A stretch of DNA of 64,000 nucleotides from Phil1 sp964612925 (GCA_964612925.1 CAZTFU010000007.1:1-64000), one strand, 5' to 3'; shown: positions 1-9,458, numbered from the stretch's first letter. Notes: generated by a model not told the origin, from the letters alone. A program made the numbers and translations.

Positions 1-295
1 ACTTTTCGGTAACTTGTAGGGGCGGGAGCAAAACCCAATCGAATGTTATTCTTTTGGCCAATGATGAGATAAATTTACTTTAATTCAGCTTAATTTACTT
101 ATTGCTGCACCCTATATCCATGCAGAAACTCTTCTGCTATATTGTTGAGGCGAACGTAGTTCCTCCGCGCCATTTACTGTGGCGTGTGTGCCGCTCCAAA
201 ACGCGGAAACACATGCCATAAGGCCGCATGTTTCTCCATCTTGGACGGTTTGGTTTTGCAGGGTGCTTTGCCTTGTTATATGGCGTGCATTTATG
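1..295. other. Non-coding stretch downstream of asd
   Basis: No credible gene is visible here. The small open frames have no ribosome binding site and no recognisable product. An inverted repeat (ACATGC at 211-216 against GCATGT at 226-231) followed on the minus strand by a short T-run could be the terminator of the hom-lysC-asd operon, but it is weak. Confidence 0.4.
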
Positions 296-1300
296 CTACA
301 GCTTTGTGACAAGCTCCGCTATTTGTACGGCATTTGTGGCCGCGCCCTTTCGTAATTGATCGCCGCAGCACCAAAGGGCAAGGCCGTTGTCGGCTGTAAG
401 GTCGGGACGTATGCGGCCGACGAACACCTTGTCTTGATCGGATGTATCAAGCGGCATAGGATATATGCCGTGGGCTATGTCGTCACAAAGGACACAGCCC
501 GGGGCCGTGGCTGTCAGCTCGCGTGCGCGTTCAACTGATATCGGCTTTTTCGTTCGTATCAAAAGGGATACGCTGTGGCTGCGGAATACAGGCACGCGCA
601 CACAGGTACAGCTTACCTTTAGGCGGCTGTTGTGCAGTATTTTTCTGCCCTCGTTTTGAAGTTTCATTTCTTCGCTTGTGTAGCCAAAGCATTCCTCACC
701 GCCTATTTGCGGGATGATATTGTATGCTATTTGATAGGGGAACACGTTGCACGACACCTCTTCACCGTGCTCTACGGCGGTCGATTGCCATTTCAGTTCG
801 CTTATGCCCTGTGCGCCCGCACCGCTTACGGCCTGATAGGATGAGGCAATAATGCTTTCTATTCGGCTTTCTTTGTTTAGCGCATTGAGTGCAATAAGAG
901 AAATAATCGTTGTGCAGTTGGGATTGGCTATTATGCCACGGTGCAGTGCCACATCCTCGGGGTTTATTTCGCTTACAACAAGCGGCACATCCGCATTGAG
1001 CCGAAACGCGCTGGAATTGTCTATAAATACCGCGCCGCTTTTTACTATGCTTGGCGCAAATCGCTTTGCGATGGGATTGTCAGCCGCACCAAGCACAATG
1101 TCAAGTCCGTCAAAGCAGGCGTCCTCGGCAAGGCGAAGCGTAAGCCTTTTACCGCCGAAATCAAGCTCTTCACCCGCGCTTGATGCGGAGGCAAAAAGCC
1201 TTAATTCGTTAAGCGGAAATGAACGCTCTTCAAGTATTTTCATCATTTCGCGGCCGACCGCGCCCGTTGCCCCGAGTATGCCCACATTGTATTTCTTCAT
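296..1300 (-). CDS. asd: Aspartate-semialdehyde dehydrogenase
   Basis: This enzyme reduces aspartyl-4-phosphate to aspartate semialdehyde with NADPH in the cytoplasm, the second step of the aspartate pathway to Lys, Met, Thr and diaminopimelate. The protein has 334 residues, the usual family length. A Rossmann start GILGATGAVGREM lies at residues 8-20, the catalytic cysteine is C129 in NPNCT, and the substrate and catalytic region VPVFRSHS lies in the C-terminal half. The start codon overlaps the lysC stop by 4 nt (ATGA), which implies translational coupling. It is the last gene of hom-lysC-asd. Confidence 0.95.
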   Translation of the reverse strand: MKKYNVGILGATGAVGREMMKILEERSFPLNELRLFASASSAGEELDFGGKRLTLRLAEDACFDGLDIVLGAADNPIAKRFAPSIVKSGAVFIDNSSAFRLNADVPLVVSEINPEDVALHRGIIANPNCTTIISLIALNALNKESRIESIIASSYQAVSGAGAQGISELKWQSTAVEHGEEVSCNVFPYQIAYNIIPQIGGEECFGYTSEEMKLQNEGRKILHNSRLKVSCTCVRVPVFRSHSVSLLIRTKKPISVERARELTATAPGCVLCDDIAHGIYPMPLDTSDQDKVFVGRIRPDLTADNGLALWCCGDQLRKGAATNAVQIAELVTKL

Positions 1301-2622
1301 ATTCTTTCACCTTTCACAAAACTGTAATACAGAACCCGTATGGCCTGTTCAAAATCCTTTTCGTCTATGCCGACTATTATGTTCAGCTCCTCAGGTCCCT
1401 GCGTTATCATGCGTATATTTACTCCGTTTTCACCGAGTGCGGCGAATATCTTGCCGCTTATGCCCGGACGGAACGCCATCCTGCGACCCACTGCCGCAAC
1501 GACCGCTATATCCGTTTCCGTATCGATATGGTCGGGATGGAGCCGCTTTTCAAGCTCACCAAGGAGCGAATACAGCCTGTCAGCTACCTGTGCGCTTTGC
1601 ACAACAAGCGAAATACTGTCTATGCCCGAGGGAACATATTCTATATTTACGCCCGCATTGTCGAATATTTCAAATATAAGTCTTAACGCGCCCGGCGTTG
1701 AGGACATGCCAACCTTCGCAAGCGTTATCACCGTATATCCCTTGCGCCCCGCGATGCCCGTTATAAAGCGACCCTGCTGCATGGAATCGTCAATGTCGCG
1801 CATTATCATGGTGCCGGGGTGGTCGGGGTCATTCGTGTTGCGTATGTTCAAGGGAATGTTTTTATCACGCACAGGGAAAACGGCGCGTTCGTGCAATACC
1901 TGTGCACCGATGTAGCTAAGCTCTCGCAATTCGCTGTATGTAAGGCGGTCGATGTGCTCGGGATCGTCAACTATGCGCGGATCCGCCATGAGTATGCCCG
2001 AAACGTCCGTCCAGTTTTCGTAAACGTCGGCATCAAGTGCCGCGGCAACAAGTGCGCCCGTCACGTCGCTTCCGCCGCGACTGAGTGTGAGTATATGTCC
2101 CGATGCGGTAGCACCATAAAACCCGGGAATGACAGCCCGTGTGTTTGGTGCAATGCGCCTGAGCTTAGAATAGCTTGCCTGTTCGTCAATACTGCCGTCG
2201 AGCGCGAATGTAAGCCAAAGTTTTGCATCTATAAAATCATAGCCGAGTGCATCGGCAAGCAGTCTTGCGGAAAAGTATTCGCCGCGGCTTACAAGTTCGG
2301 CTTCGCTTATGCCGTGCTGCATTTGCTGCCACAACGAGTCAAATTCCGCTTCAAGCGGTGTGGAAAGGGCGAGAGAGTCACGTATTTCAATATAACGGCG
2401 TTTTATTTTGTCGAATACTTCGGCACAGGATACGCCGTATTTTATGTGCGCATGGCAAAGATAAAGCAGGTCCGTTATCTTGTGGTCGCTCGGAAAACGT
2501 TTGCCCGCGGCAGAAACCACGACCATTTTTCTCGATTCGTCTGACTTGATTATTGCACATACCTTGCGTATTTGTTCCGCGTCCGCCATTGACGAACCGC
2601 CGAATTTCGCTACTTTCAGCAT
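1297..2622 (-). CDS. lysC: Aspartate kinase
   Basis: Phosphorylates aspartate, the committed step of the aspartate pathway. The protein has 441 residues. The N-terminal amino-acid kinase domain begins with KFGGSSMAD (residues 6-14) and carries SRGGSDVTGA in mid-domain. The C-terminal third holds two ACT-type segments (starting near MSSTPGALRLIFEIFDNAGV and PGISGKIFAALGENGV), the usual site of feedback control by Lys or Thr. It is a monofunctional kinase, not fused to homoserine dehydrogenase. It lies 12 nt after hom with AAGGAG upstream of its ATG, and overlaps asd by 4 nt. Which amino acid inhibits it cannot be read from the sequence. Confidence 0.95.
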   Translation of the reverse strand: MLKVAKFGGSSMADAEQIRKVCAIIKSDESRKMVVVSAAGKRFPSDHKITDLLYLCHAHIKYGVSCAEVFDKIKRRYIEIRDSLALSTPLEAEFDSLWQQMQHGISEAELVSRGEYFSARLLADALGYDFIDAKLWLTFALDGSIDEQASYSKLRRIAPNTRAVIPGFYGATASGHILTLSRGGSDVTGALVAAALDADVYENWTDVSGILMADPRIVDDPEHIDRLTYSELRELSYIGAQVLHERAVFPVRDKNIPLNIRNTNDPDHPGTMIMRDIDDSMQQGRFITGIAGRKGYTVITLAKVGMSSTPGALRLIFEIFDNAGVNIEYVPSGIDSISLVVQSAQVADRLYSLLGELEKRLHPDHIDTETDIAVVAAVGRRMAFRPGISGKIFAALGENGVNIRMITQGPEELNIIVGIDEKDFEQAIRVLYYSFVKGERI

Positions 2623-2634
2623 GATTTTTTCTCC

Positions 2635-3741
2635 TTAGTCAAGTTCGCCGTCAAGCGCGGCGGCAAAGTCTCCCGCCTTGAGCGAAGCAAAAATCTCGTT
2701 CGCTCCTTCTGCATCAAGCAGGGGCGTGATACGCCTTTTGGCTGATGTGCGAACGTAGTAGCGGCGCGGTGCAGTGTCATTCGCCAAATCGGCAGGTGTG
2801 AACGAATCCGTATAAAATCGGGTACAGCCGTTATTTATTGAAATACAGTCGGCAAATATGTTGCTGCCCGTGGGGTATGCACCCGCGCCCGCGCCGAAAA
2901 AGCTCTGTGTACCCATATGCGCTGCGGTAAGCGAAAAAATATTGTCACAGCCGAATACCTGCGATGGTCGTGCGCTTTTATTGAAAAGCATAGGCTCCAC
3001 GGATGCATTTATTGAACCGTATCGCCGCTTTGCGTGACCCATCAGTCTGCAAACAAGGCCGTTTTCTTTGAAAAAGGCAATGTCATCAGCGGTTATGCCG
3101 TCAATTCCCCTGCACGCAATACTATCTTCTTTTACCGATACGCCAAACGCAACATTTACGCTGAGTGCAAGCTTGCGCCGCGTATCATAACCGCATATGT
3201 CGGCGGTGGGATCGGCCTCCGCATAGCCGCGCAGTTGAGCCTGTTTTAACGCGTCCTCATACGTCATGTCATGGCGCTGCATTGCATCGAGTATATAGTT
3301 GCTTGTGCCGTTCATTATGCCGCTTATGTCGGTTATGCTGTCCACGTTGGCGGCACGGGAAAGCGAATCAAGCCACGGTATTCCCCCGCCGACGGCCGCA
3401 CTGCACCTTATAGATACGTTGTTTTCGCACGCAAGGGAGGTAAGCTCGTCATAGTAGGCGCACATAAGCTGCTTATTTGCGGTAACAACATGCTTTTTTG
3501 CCCTTAATGCGGCCAAGATATACTCATGCGCGGGTTCAATACCGCCCATAGCCTCAACAACCGTATCGGCACCGCTTTCGTAAAGCAGTTTGTAATAATC
3601 ACTTTCTATGGTACAGCCTATATCCTCAACCTGCCTGCGGATAAGCGCACCGCACAGCCTTATCTCGCCCTGCCTTGAAGAAAGCAGTTCATAAAAGCCG
3701 CGACCTACGGTTCCGAAGCCAAGCAATAAAACGTTCATCAT
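2635..3741 (-). CDS. hom: Homoserine dehydrogenase, short form
   Basis: Reduces aspartate semialdehyde to homoserine, the branch towards Thr and Met. From the ATG at 3741 the protein has 368 residues. I chose this start because GAAAGGA sits just upstream and the protein then opens with the nucleotide-binding motif LLGFGTVGRG; the frame is open further upstream, but that extension looks like leader sequence. The family motifs TANKQL, GIMNGTSNYIL and EADPTADICGYD are present. Classical Firmicute enzymes are about 430 residues with a C-terminal ACT domain. This one stops after the catalytic domain, so direct threonine feedback on it is unlikely. First gene of hom-lysC-asd. Confidence 0.92.
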   Translation of the reverse strand: MMNVLLLGFGTVGRGFYELLSSRQGEIRLCGALIRRQVEDIGCTIESDYYKLLYESGADTVVEAMGGIEPAHEYILAALRAKKHVVTANKQLMCAYYDELTSLACENNVSIRCSAAVGGGIPWLDSLSRAANVDSITDISGIMNGTSNYILDAMQRHDMTYEDALKQAQLRGYAEADPTADICGYDTRRKLALSVNVAFGVSVKEDSIACRGIDGITADDIAFFKENGLVCRLMGHAKRRYGSINASVEPMLFNKSARPSQVFGCDNIFSLTAAHMGTQSFFGAGAGAYPTGSNIFADCISINNGCTRFYTDSFTPADLANDTAPRRYYVRTSAKRRITPLLDAEGANEIFASLKAGDFAAALDGELD

Positions 3742-3816
3742 GCTCTGTCCTTTCTCGCGGTAAAAAAACCTACATACGTCCGCGAATGAAATACAAGTGT
3801 ATTTGTAATGGACACA

Positions 3817-3845
3817 AATATACCACGGAAAGCCCAAAAACGCAA
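3817..3845 (-). promoter_or_regulatory. Candidate promoter for hom-lysC-asd
   Basis: Read on the minus strand: TTGCGT (3845-3840), 17-nt spacer, TATATT (3822-3817). This predicts a start near 3810 and a leader of about 70 nt. I see no lysine riboswitch or T-box between it and hom. Confidence 0.45.
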
Positions 3846-3871
3846 TAGCTATAAATAAAATTTCTTTTCTG

Positions 3872-3900
3872 TCGGCAAAACGGGCAAAATAATATATAAT
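3872..3900 (+). promoter_or_regulatory. Candidate promoter for the surface acylation operon
   Basis: TCGGCA (3872-3877), 17-nt spacer and a perfect TATAAT (3895-3900). A small hairpin, GCCCC-ATTAC-GGGGC, lies at 3951-3965 just before the ribosome binding site of the lipoprotein gene and could affect its translation. Confidence 0.5.
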
Positions 3901-3985
3901 ACGAAATGTATGCAACCGTAATGCGGTCTGCAACGTTTATATTAACGTATGCCCCATTACGGGGCACGAAAGGAGAAACAAACAA

Positions 3986-4567
3986 ATGAAAAAAATGATT
4001 GCGGCAATGCTTGCCATAATACTTGCACTTGCGCTGGTGGGCTGTGCGGCAGATAACGGCACGGAAAACGGCGGCAACACATCTGAAGCAAAGGTTGAAC
4101 CGCTTGAGCTTTTGAACACGGTTTGGTCCGGTCTTGCCGATGACCAAAAATTCGATGTTTTCGGCGGCGATTACAACGAGGAAAACATGAGGGAAGGCGA
4201 AGCGGGCAACGTTTCGCTTGACGATGCGGACTCGGTTGAGTATCTTCTCACCTTCCCTTCTTCAATGGTGGAAAAGGTTGAAAGTGCGGCAAGCATTATA
4301 CACATGATGAACGTGAACACATTTACTGCGGGCGCATTCAAGCTTAAAGACGCCGCCGATGTACAGGCAGTCTGTTCCGCAATACGCGATGCACTCAATT
4401 CAAAGCAGTGGATGTGCGGCTTCCCCGACAAAATGCTTATAGCTAATGTGAACGGTACTATAGTGTCCGTATTCGGTGCGGAGGGCAACGTGGACAATTT
4501 CCGCAACTCTCTCACCGCGGCATTTGAGGGTGCCGAAATAGTTTACGACGAACCCATAACCGTCTGA
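3986..4567 (+). CDS. Small lipoprotein, DUF4358-like, in MBOAT operon
   Basis: A 193-residue exported lipoprotein. A lipobox (LALVGC) ends a hydrophobic signal, so the mature protein should start at C20 on the outer face of the membrane. The mature part is mixed alpha/beta with no catalytic motif. The segment around NTFTAGAFKLKD, followed by an alternating helix and FPDKMLIANV, resembles DUF4358 proteins that often accompany MBOAT and DHHW genes; I assign the family from memory and hold it loosely. The start has AAAGGAG 13 nt upstream. The MBOAT gene begins 28 nt after its stop, so it is probably an accessory factor of that acylation machinery. Confidence 0.75.
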   Translation: MKKMIAAMLAIILALALVGCAADNGTENGGNTSEAKVEPLELLNTVWSGLADDQKFDVFGGDYNEENMREGEAGNVSLDDADSVEYLLTFPSSMVEKVESAASIIHMMNVNTFTAGAFKLKDAADVQAVCSAIRDALNSKQWMCGFPDKMLIANVNGTIVSVFGAEGNVDNFRNSLTAAFEGAEIVYDEPITV

Positions 4568-4595
4568 TAGCGTAAACGCACAGGAGCGGCGCAGT

Positions 4596-5996
4596 ATGCT
4601 TTTTTCAAGCACGGTATTTTTATATTGGTTTTTGCCGGCGATGGTGGCGGTCTATTTTGTCGTACCCATGCGGGCAAAAAATGCGGTGCTGCTTTTTGCA
4701 AGTCTTGTTTTTTATGCATGGGGAGAGCCGCGTTATGCTCTCCTTATGTTGCTTAGCATAACGCAGGGGTATTTTTTTGCGCGCCTTATAGGCAAGAACC
4801 GCGGCACGCGAAGCGCGAAGGTATACCTTATTGTAAGCCTTATAATAAGCCTTGGCTTGCTTGGCTATTATAAATACGCAAACTTTTTTGTTGAAAGCTT
4901 TAATGCCGTGCTCGGCACACATTTTTCCGCTTTGAACATAGCATTGCCGATAGGCATAAGCTTTTACACGTTCCAGCTTATAAGCTATGTTGCGGATGTT
5001 TACCGCGGCGATGTTGAACCTCAGCGCAGCTACATTGCTTTTGCCGCATACATAGCCATGTTCCCGCAACTTATAGCGGGTCCGATAGTAAGGTACAGCG
5101 ATATTGAGCTTCAGCTAAAGGAACGCACCCACAGCATTGACAATGCCGCATACGGCGCACGCAGGTTTGTAACGGGTTTAGCTAAAAAGGTGCTTATTGC
5201 AAACGTGCTTGCGGAGCTTGTTAGCGCATTCAAATCATCGGGTGAGAAATCGGTGCTGTTCTATTGGGTGTATGCCGCGGCCTATATGCTGCATGTGTAT
5301 TTTGACTTTTCGGGCTACAGCGACATGGCTATAGGCTTGGGAGCTCTATTCGGCTTTACGTTCCCCGAAAACTTCAATTATCCCTACACAGCCGCAAGCA
5401 TAACCGAATTCTGGCGCAGGTGGCACATGTCGCTCAGCTCATGGTTCAAGGATTATGTATACATTCCCCTTGGCGGCAGCAGGGTGAAAAAGTCCCGCGC
5501 TATACTGAACATTGCAATAGTTTGGATGCTTACGGGCCTTTGGCACGGCGCGGATTGGAACTTTGTAATGTGGGGCATAATGTTTGCAGTGCTGCTGATA
5601 ATCGAAAAGCAGATTCTGTTGCCCATAATAAACGCACACAGGGCCACGGGGCACATATACACGTTATTGTGTGCAATGCTGTGCTTTATAATGTTCGACG
5701 CATCAAGCGTTAAGGAGGGATTTGCCACAATGGCGGGTCTGTTCGGAGCGGGAGTTGAGGCCGTTTCAAGTGCGGAGGCGGTGTATTACCTTAAAAGCTA
5801 CGCATTGCCGCTTATCATTGCGGCGTTTGGCGCAACTCCGTTGCCAAGGCGCATAAAGGAGCGGATAGAAAATACACGCACGGGCGGCATTGTGATGAGC
5901 TTTACGGAACCGGTAATACTTGCACTGTTGCTTATCGTTTGCACAGCTTATCTTGTGGATGGTTCGTTCAATCCGTTCCTGTATTTCAGATTTTAG
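4596..5996 (+). CDS. MBOAT-family membrane-bound O-acyltransferase (AlgI/DltB-like)
   Basis: A polytopic membrane enzyme expected to move an acyl, usually acetyl, group onto an extracytoplasmic glycan. The protein has 466 residues with about 10 hydrophobic segments. Family hallmarks are visible: the FDFSGYSDMAIGLG stretch, EFWRRWHMSLSSWFKDYVY in the centre, and LTGLWHGADWNFVMWG, whose His is the conserved active-site residue. The length fits AlgI/PatA-type members. It sits between a lipoprotein gene and a DHHW gene; such trios are typical of polysaccharide or wall-polymer O-acetylation. The acceptor polymer cannot be told from this window. Confidence 0.9.
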   Translation: MLFSSTVFLYWFLPAMVAVYFVVPMRAKNAVLLFASLVFYAWGEPRYALLMLLSITQGYFFARLIGKNRGTRSAKVYLIVSLIISLGLLGYYKYANFFVESFNAVLGTHFSALNIALPIGISFYTFQLISYVADVYRGDVEPQRSYIAFAAYIAMFPQLIAGPIVRYSDIELQLKERTHSIDNAAYGARRFVTGLAKKVLIANVLAELVSAFKSSGEKSVLFYWVYAAAYMLHVYFDFSGYSDMAIGLGALFGFTFPENFNYPYTAASITEFWRRWHMSLSSWFKDYVYIPLGGSRVKKSRAILNIAIVWMLTGLWHGADWNFVMWGIMFAVLLIIEKQILLPIINAHRATGHIYTLLCAMLCFIMFDASSVKEGFATMAGLFGAGVEAVSSAEAVYYLKSYALPLIIAAFGATPLPRRIKERIENTRTGGIVMSFTEPVILALLLIVCTAYLVDGSFNPFLYFRF

Positions 5997-6012
5997 ACGG
6001 AGGGCGCACGCA

Positions 6013-7116
6013 ATGAAAGCAAAACTTAAAAACATTCTTACGATTACGCTCACGGCTATGATAATATTCGGCTTTGCAATATGGGGCATTGTCGAAAAGG
6101 ACAAGGAGTTTTCCTCAAGCGAAAGGCGCACGCTTGCATCATTGCCCGAAATGAGCATATCTTCAATACTGTCGGGTACGTTTATGAGCGAGTTTGAAAC
6201 ATACACGCTTGACCAATTCCCACTGAGGGATACCTTTCGCACTCTAAAGGCGCTGAATACATATTATGTGTTCGGCCAAAGCGACAATAACGGGCTATAT
6301 GCCGTAGGCGGTAGCGTGGCAAAGCTTGACTACCCGCTGAACGAGCAAAGCATACTCCGTGCGGCGGAGCGCTTTACATATGTTTATAAAAGCTACTTTG
6401 AGGAGAGCGGAATAAAAACATATTTCAGTATTATACCTGACAAGAATTATTTTCTTGCTGAGGGGAGCGGACATCTCCATATAGACTATGATAAGCTTAC
6501 AAATATGCTTGGGCAAAACATGGAATATGCCGAGTATATAGATATATTCGGCACGCTTGAAGCCGCTGATTACTATAATACCGACCTACATTGGCGGCAG
6601 GAAAGGCTTACGGATACCGCAAAGGCCCTTTGTGAGGGCATGGGCGCACAATGCGATGAAGAATACACAAGTGTGCTTGCAACGGATGCGTTTTACGGCG
6701 TATACTATGGGCAGAGTGCTTTGCCGCTTGAGGCGGATAAGCTGTACACAATGCACGGCGGTGCCATTGACACGTTGCGCGTGTACGATCACGAAACCGA
6801 CAGTTATATAAGCGTATACGATGATGCGGCTTTAGACGGGCGCGACCCGTATGAAACTTACCTTTACGGGTCAAAATCGCTTATCACGATAGAGAATCCG
6901 CAATGCGAAAGCGGAAGAATGTTGCTTATATTTCGCGATTCGTTTGCATCAAGCTTAGCCCCGCTTATCGCGGAGGGGTTTGAGCGCATAACGCTTGTGG
7001 ATATAAGGTATGTCGCGCCGACGTTGCTTGGCAAAATGATAGATTTCAGCGAATACAGCGATGCACTTTTCATCTACAACAGTGCCGTGATAAACAACAG
7101 CGAAGCACTGAAGTGA
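6013..7116 (+). CDS. DHHW-family membrane-anchored protein (AlgJ/AlgX-like partner of MBOAT)
   Basis: A 367-residue protein with one N-terminal membrane segment (about residues 8-25) and a large external domain. The motif DLHW (in NTDLHWRQERL) marks the DHHW group, which is related to SGNH-like acyltransferases that act with MBOAT proteins. A serine-bearing stretch FRDSFASSL in the C-terminal part may be the matching SGNH-type catalytic serine; I infer this by analogy with AlgJ/AlgX. I used the ATG at 6013 because GGAGGG lies upstream; the open frame extends back into the MBOAT gene but has no ribosome binding site there. Confidence 0.85.
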   Translation: MKAKLKNILTITLTAMIIFGFAIWGIVEKDKEFSSSERRTLASLPEMSISSILSGTFMSEFETYTLDQFPLRDTFRTLKALNTYYVFGQSDNNGLYAVGGSVAKLDYPLNEQSILRAAERFTYVYKSYFEESGIKTYFSIIPDKNYFLAEGSGHLHIDYDKLTNMLGQNMEYAEYIDIFGTLEAADYYNTDLHWRQERLTDTAKALCEGMGAQCDEEYTSVLATDAFYGVYYGQSALPLEADKLYTMHGGAIDTLRVYDHETDSYISVYDDAALDGRDPYETYLYGSKSLITIENPQCESGRMLLIFRDSFASSLAPLIAEGFERITLVDIRYVAPTLLGKMIDFSEYSDALFIYNSAVINNSEALK

Positions 7117-7155
7117 TTTAAGGTTTGCAATATTCTCAACGGAGCGGAGAACGCA

Positions 7156-8520
7156 ATGAACATTCATGAACTGGTTGAAGCACAGCGAAAGTATTACAAC
7201 AGCGGAGCGACAAGGCCGCTTGATGCGCGACTGCACGCACTGAAAAGGCTTAAAACGGCAATACTGCAAAACGAGGCCGAGCTTGCCGCCGCACTGAAAA
7301 AGGATTTGAACAAGGCCGAAACGGAAAGCTACATGTGCGAAACGGGAATGGTGCTTGACGAGCTCGGTTATCACATAAAGCACTTGGCTAAATGGATGAA
7401 GCCGCGGCGGGTAAGGACTCCGCTTGCACAGTTTTATTCAAAAAGCTTTATTTCGCCCGAACCCTACGGCGTTGCGCTTATAATATCTCCGTGGAATTAT
7501 TCCGTGCAGCTTTGCCTTGAACCGCTTATCGGTGCCATATCCGCGGGCAACTGCGCGGTTGTAAAACCGTCCGCATATGCTCCTGCAACAAGTGCGGCAA
7601 TAGCCAAGCTTATAAGCGAAAACTTCCCGAGTGAATTCATAGCGGCGGTGGAAGGCGGACGTGCGGAGAACAAAGCTCTGCTTGATGAAAAGTTTGATTA
7701 CATATTCTTTACGGGCAGTGTTGCCGTGGGCAAGGAGGTAATGCGTCGTGCGGCCGAAAAACTTACGCCCGTAACGCTTGAACTTGGCGGCAAAAGCCCC
7801 GTGATAGTTGACGACACGGCGGATATTGCATTGGCTGCCCGCAGGATAGCGTTCGGTAAGGTGCTCAATGCGGGGCAGACCTGCGTTGAACCGGACTACT
7901 TGCTTATACATAATGCCGTGAAGGAGCGTTTTGTTGCCGAATATGCCCGCGCGATAGAGGGATTCTTTCCAAACGGCGACATGAACGGCATGGTCACCAT
8001 AATAAACGAAAAGCATTATAAACGCCTAAAAGGACTTATAGAGGGCGAAAATGCGGTGCTTGGCGGTGAATGTGACGACAAAAGGCACTTTATCGCGCCC
8101 ATGCTGCTTGATGATGTGTCGGTCGATTCACCCATAATGCAGGAGGAAATATTCGGTCCTATTCTGCCGATGATAGGTTTTGATAATATAAATGAAGCAA
8201 CGGCGTTTATAAACGATAGGCCAAAGCCGCTTGCACTCTACCTTTTCACGAAAAGCGCGGATACGGAACGCACGGTGCTTGATTCCTGCTCATTCGGCGG
8301 CGGCTGCATAAACGATACGATAATACACTTGGCCTCACCGCATTTGCCGTTTGGCGGGGTGGGAGAAAGCGGAATGGGCAGCTACCACGGCAAAAAAAGC
8401 TTTGACACATTCACCCATGAGCGTAGCATACTGAAAAAGTCTACTCTTATAGACCTGCCAATGCGCTATATGCCGTACAGCGAAAATAAACTGAAACTGA
8501 TAAAGCTGTTTATGAAGTAA
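7156..8520 (+). CDS. NAD(P)-dependent aldehyde dehydrogenase, class 3 type
   Basis: Oxidises an aldehyde to its carboxylic acid. The 454-residue length and lack of a long N-terminal region match the fatty-aldehyde/class 3 group. Visible motifs are the cofactor-site stretch SPWNYSVQLCLEPLIGA, the catalytic glutamate in ELGGKSP, the catalytic cysteine in NAGQTCVEPDY, and the C-terminal FGGVGESGMGSYHGKKSFDTF signature. It starts 39 nt after the DHHW gene with GGAGCGG upstream, and ends at the hairpin at 8560-8592. Its substrate is not indicated; the upstream acylation genes give no clear clue. Confidence 0.93.
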   Translation: MNIHELVEAQRKYYNSGATRPLDARLHALKRLKTAILQNEAELAAALKKDLNKAETESYMCETGMVLDELGYHIKHLAKWMKPRRVRTPLAQFYSKSFISPEPYGVALIISPWNYSVQLCLEPLIGAISAGNCAVVKPSAYAPATSAAIAKLISENFPSEFIAAVEGGRAENKALLDEKFDYIFFTGSVAVGKEVMRRAAEKLTPVTLELGGKSPVIVDDTADIALAARRIAFGKVLNAGQTCVEPDYLLIHNAVKERFVAEYARAIEGFFPNGDMNGMVTIINEKHYKRLKGLIEGENAVLGGECDDKRHFIAPMLLDDVSVDSPIMQEEIFGPILPMIGFDNINEATAFINDRPKPLALYLFTKSADTERTVLDSCSFGGGCINDTIIHLASPHLPFGGVGESGMGSYHGKKSFDTFTHERSILKKSTLIDLPMRYMPYSENKLKLIKLFMK

Positions 8521-8559
8521 TATAAGAAGCAATATAAATATAATAGGAAGCAATATAAA

Positions 8560-8592
8560 AAGGAAGGAACCGCTATATTCGGCTCCTTCCTT
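8560..8592. terminator. Bidirectional intrinsic terminator
   Basis: A 9-bp stem (AAGGAAGGA with TCCTTCCTT) continues into CCG/CGG. It serves the aldehyde dehydrogenase gene on plus and the DUF4438 gene on minus. Just before it, GAAGCAATATAAA occurs twice about 21 nt apart (8526 and 8547). Confidence 0.8.
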
Positions 8593-8600
8593 ATTATATA

Positions 8601-9458
8601 TCAGAATTTAAGGTGATTGATTATGTTTGCGTCGCTTGTGACTTTGCCCTTGATAAGCGGCTTTTGACTTGCAAGAATGACCGTTACTCCCGGGCCGTGA
8701 CCCGCAAGATAGCAATCCGAATGGATTATTACGCCTATTGCCACTGCGCCCGTAAGGAAGCCGCGACCATACATATTATCGCAATCCCGGAGCAGTACAA
8801 GATCACCGAAGCGAAGCTTATCAAGCCCAAATTCCTTCACCTTGGCGCTGTCGTGTGTCATTATGTCGTAATCCCCGCGGAACGAAAGACCCGAGCCTAT
8901 GCCTGATCCCATAAGATAGGGCGGTATTTCCGCGGCCACGGGCACGGTTATCGTGCCGTCCTCATTTTCCTCTATGCCAAGCTTTTCGAAAAGATACGGG
9001 TCAATGTTCATCACGCTTATTTCGGGGTGATCTATAAGCTTCAGTCCCTGACCGTGTGCGCGGATAAGCACCTTATCCTCGGGGCAGAGCAACTCAAGCG
9101 TTTCATCCTCAAAGTAGACCATAACATCTTCCGCACCGCCATGCTTGCCCGTAACAAAGCCGCGCTTGCCCTTACCGTCACCGCTCGTTACAACGGCCTC
9201 ATTGCCTATGCAGGAGAGTATGTTCAGGTATTCGCTGAAATCCTTGTTGTCATGATAAAGGGATACGCCGGGTTCGATATGATCTCCCGCCCAGCCGAAT
9301 GCACTGTCCCCAAGCTTAACATTGTAGTTTATGCCGCCTATGCCGGGGGTCAGGAACGGTGTGCCGTCCTGCGCAACGCGCCAGCCGCGGCAAACATTGG
9401 GCCTTACCTTGCCCACAACAGAGCCTTTAATGACCTTATCCTTATTGGTTCGTATCAT
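8601..9458 (-). CDS. DUF4438 domain-containing protein
   Basis: A 285-residue soluble protein without signal peptide or membrane segment. Features such as an early GIGGINYNVKLGD, a mid-protein GDGKGKRGFVTGKHGGAEDV and a C-terminal AIGVIIHSDCYLAGHGPG match the DUF4438 family of conserved, mostly anaerobe-encoded proteins. No biochemical role is established to my knowledge. GAAGGAG precedes the ATG. An ATGTAT-TATG-ATACAT inverted repeat lies about 40 nt upstream (around 9495-9511) and may hold a promoter or operator. It stands alone, convergent with the aldehyde dehydrogenase gene. Confidence 0.85.
   Translation of the reverse strand: MIRTNKDKVIKGSVVGKVRPNVCRGWRVAQDGTPFLTPGIGGINYNVKLGDSAFGWAGDHIEPGVSLYHDNKDFSEYLNILSCIGNEAVVTSGDGKGKRGFVTGKHGGAEDVMVYFEDETLELLCPEDKVLIRAHGQGLKLIDHPEISVMNIDPYLFEKLGIEENEDGTITVPVAAEIPPYLMGSGIGSGLSFRGDYDIMTHDSAKVKEFGLDKLRFGDLVLLRDCDNMYGRGFLTGAVAIGVIIHSDCYLAGHGPGVTVILASQKPLIKGKVTSDANIINHLKF

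Noticed and set aside
1340..2544. Plus-strand frames of up to 241 codons opposite lysC
   Set aside because: Shadows of the aspartate kinase gene; the minus-strand product is unmistakable.
3742..3985. A lysine riboswitch or threonine attenuator before hom-lysC-asd
   Set aside because: The leader is only about 70 nt from the likely promoter and shows neither the conserved lysine-riboswitch core nor runs of Thr or Ile codons in a leader peptide.
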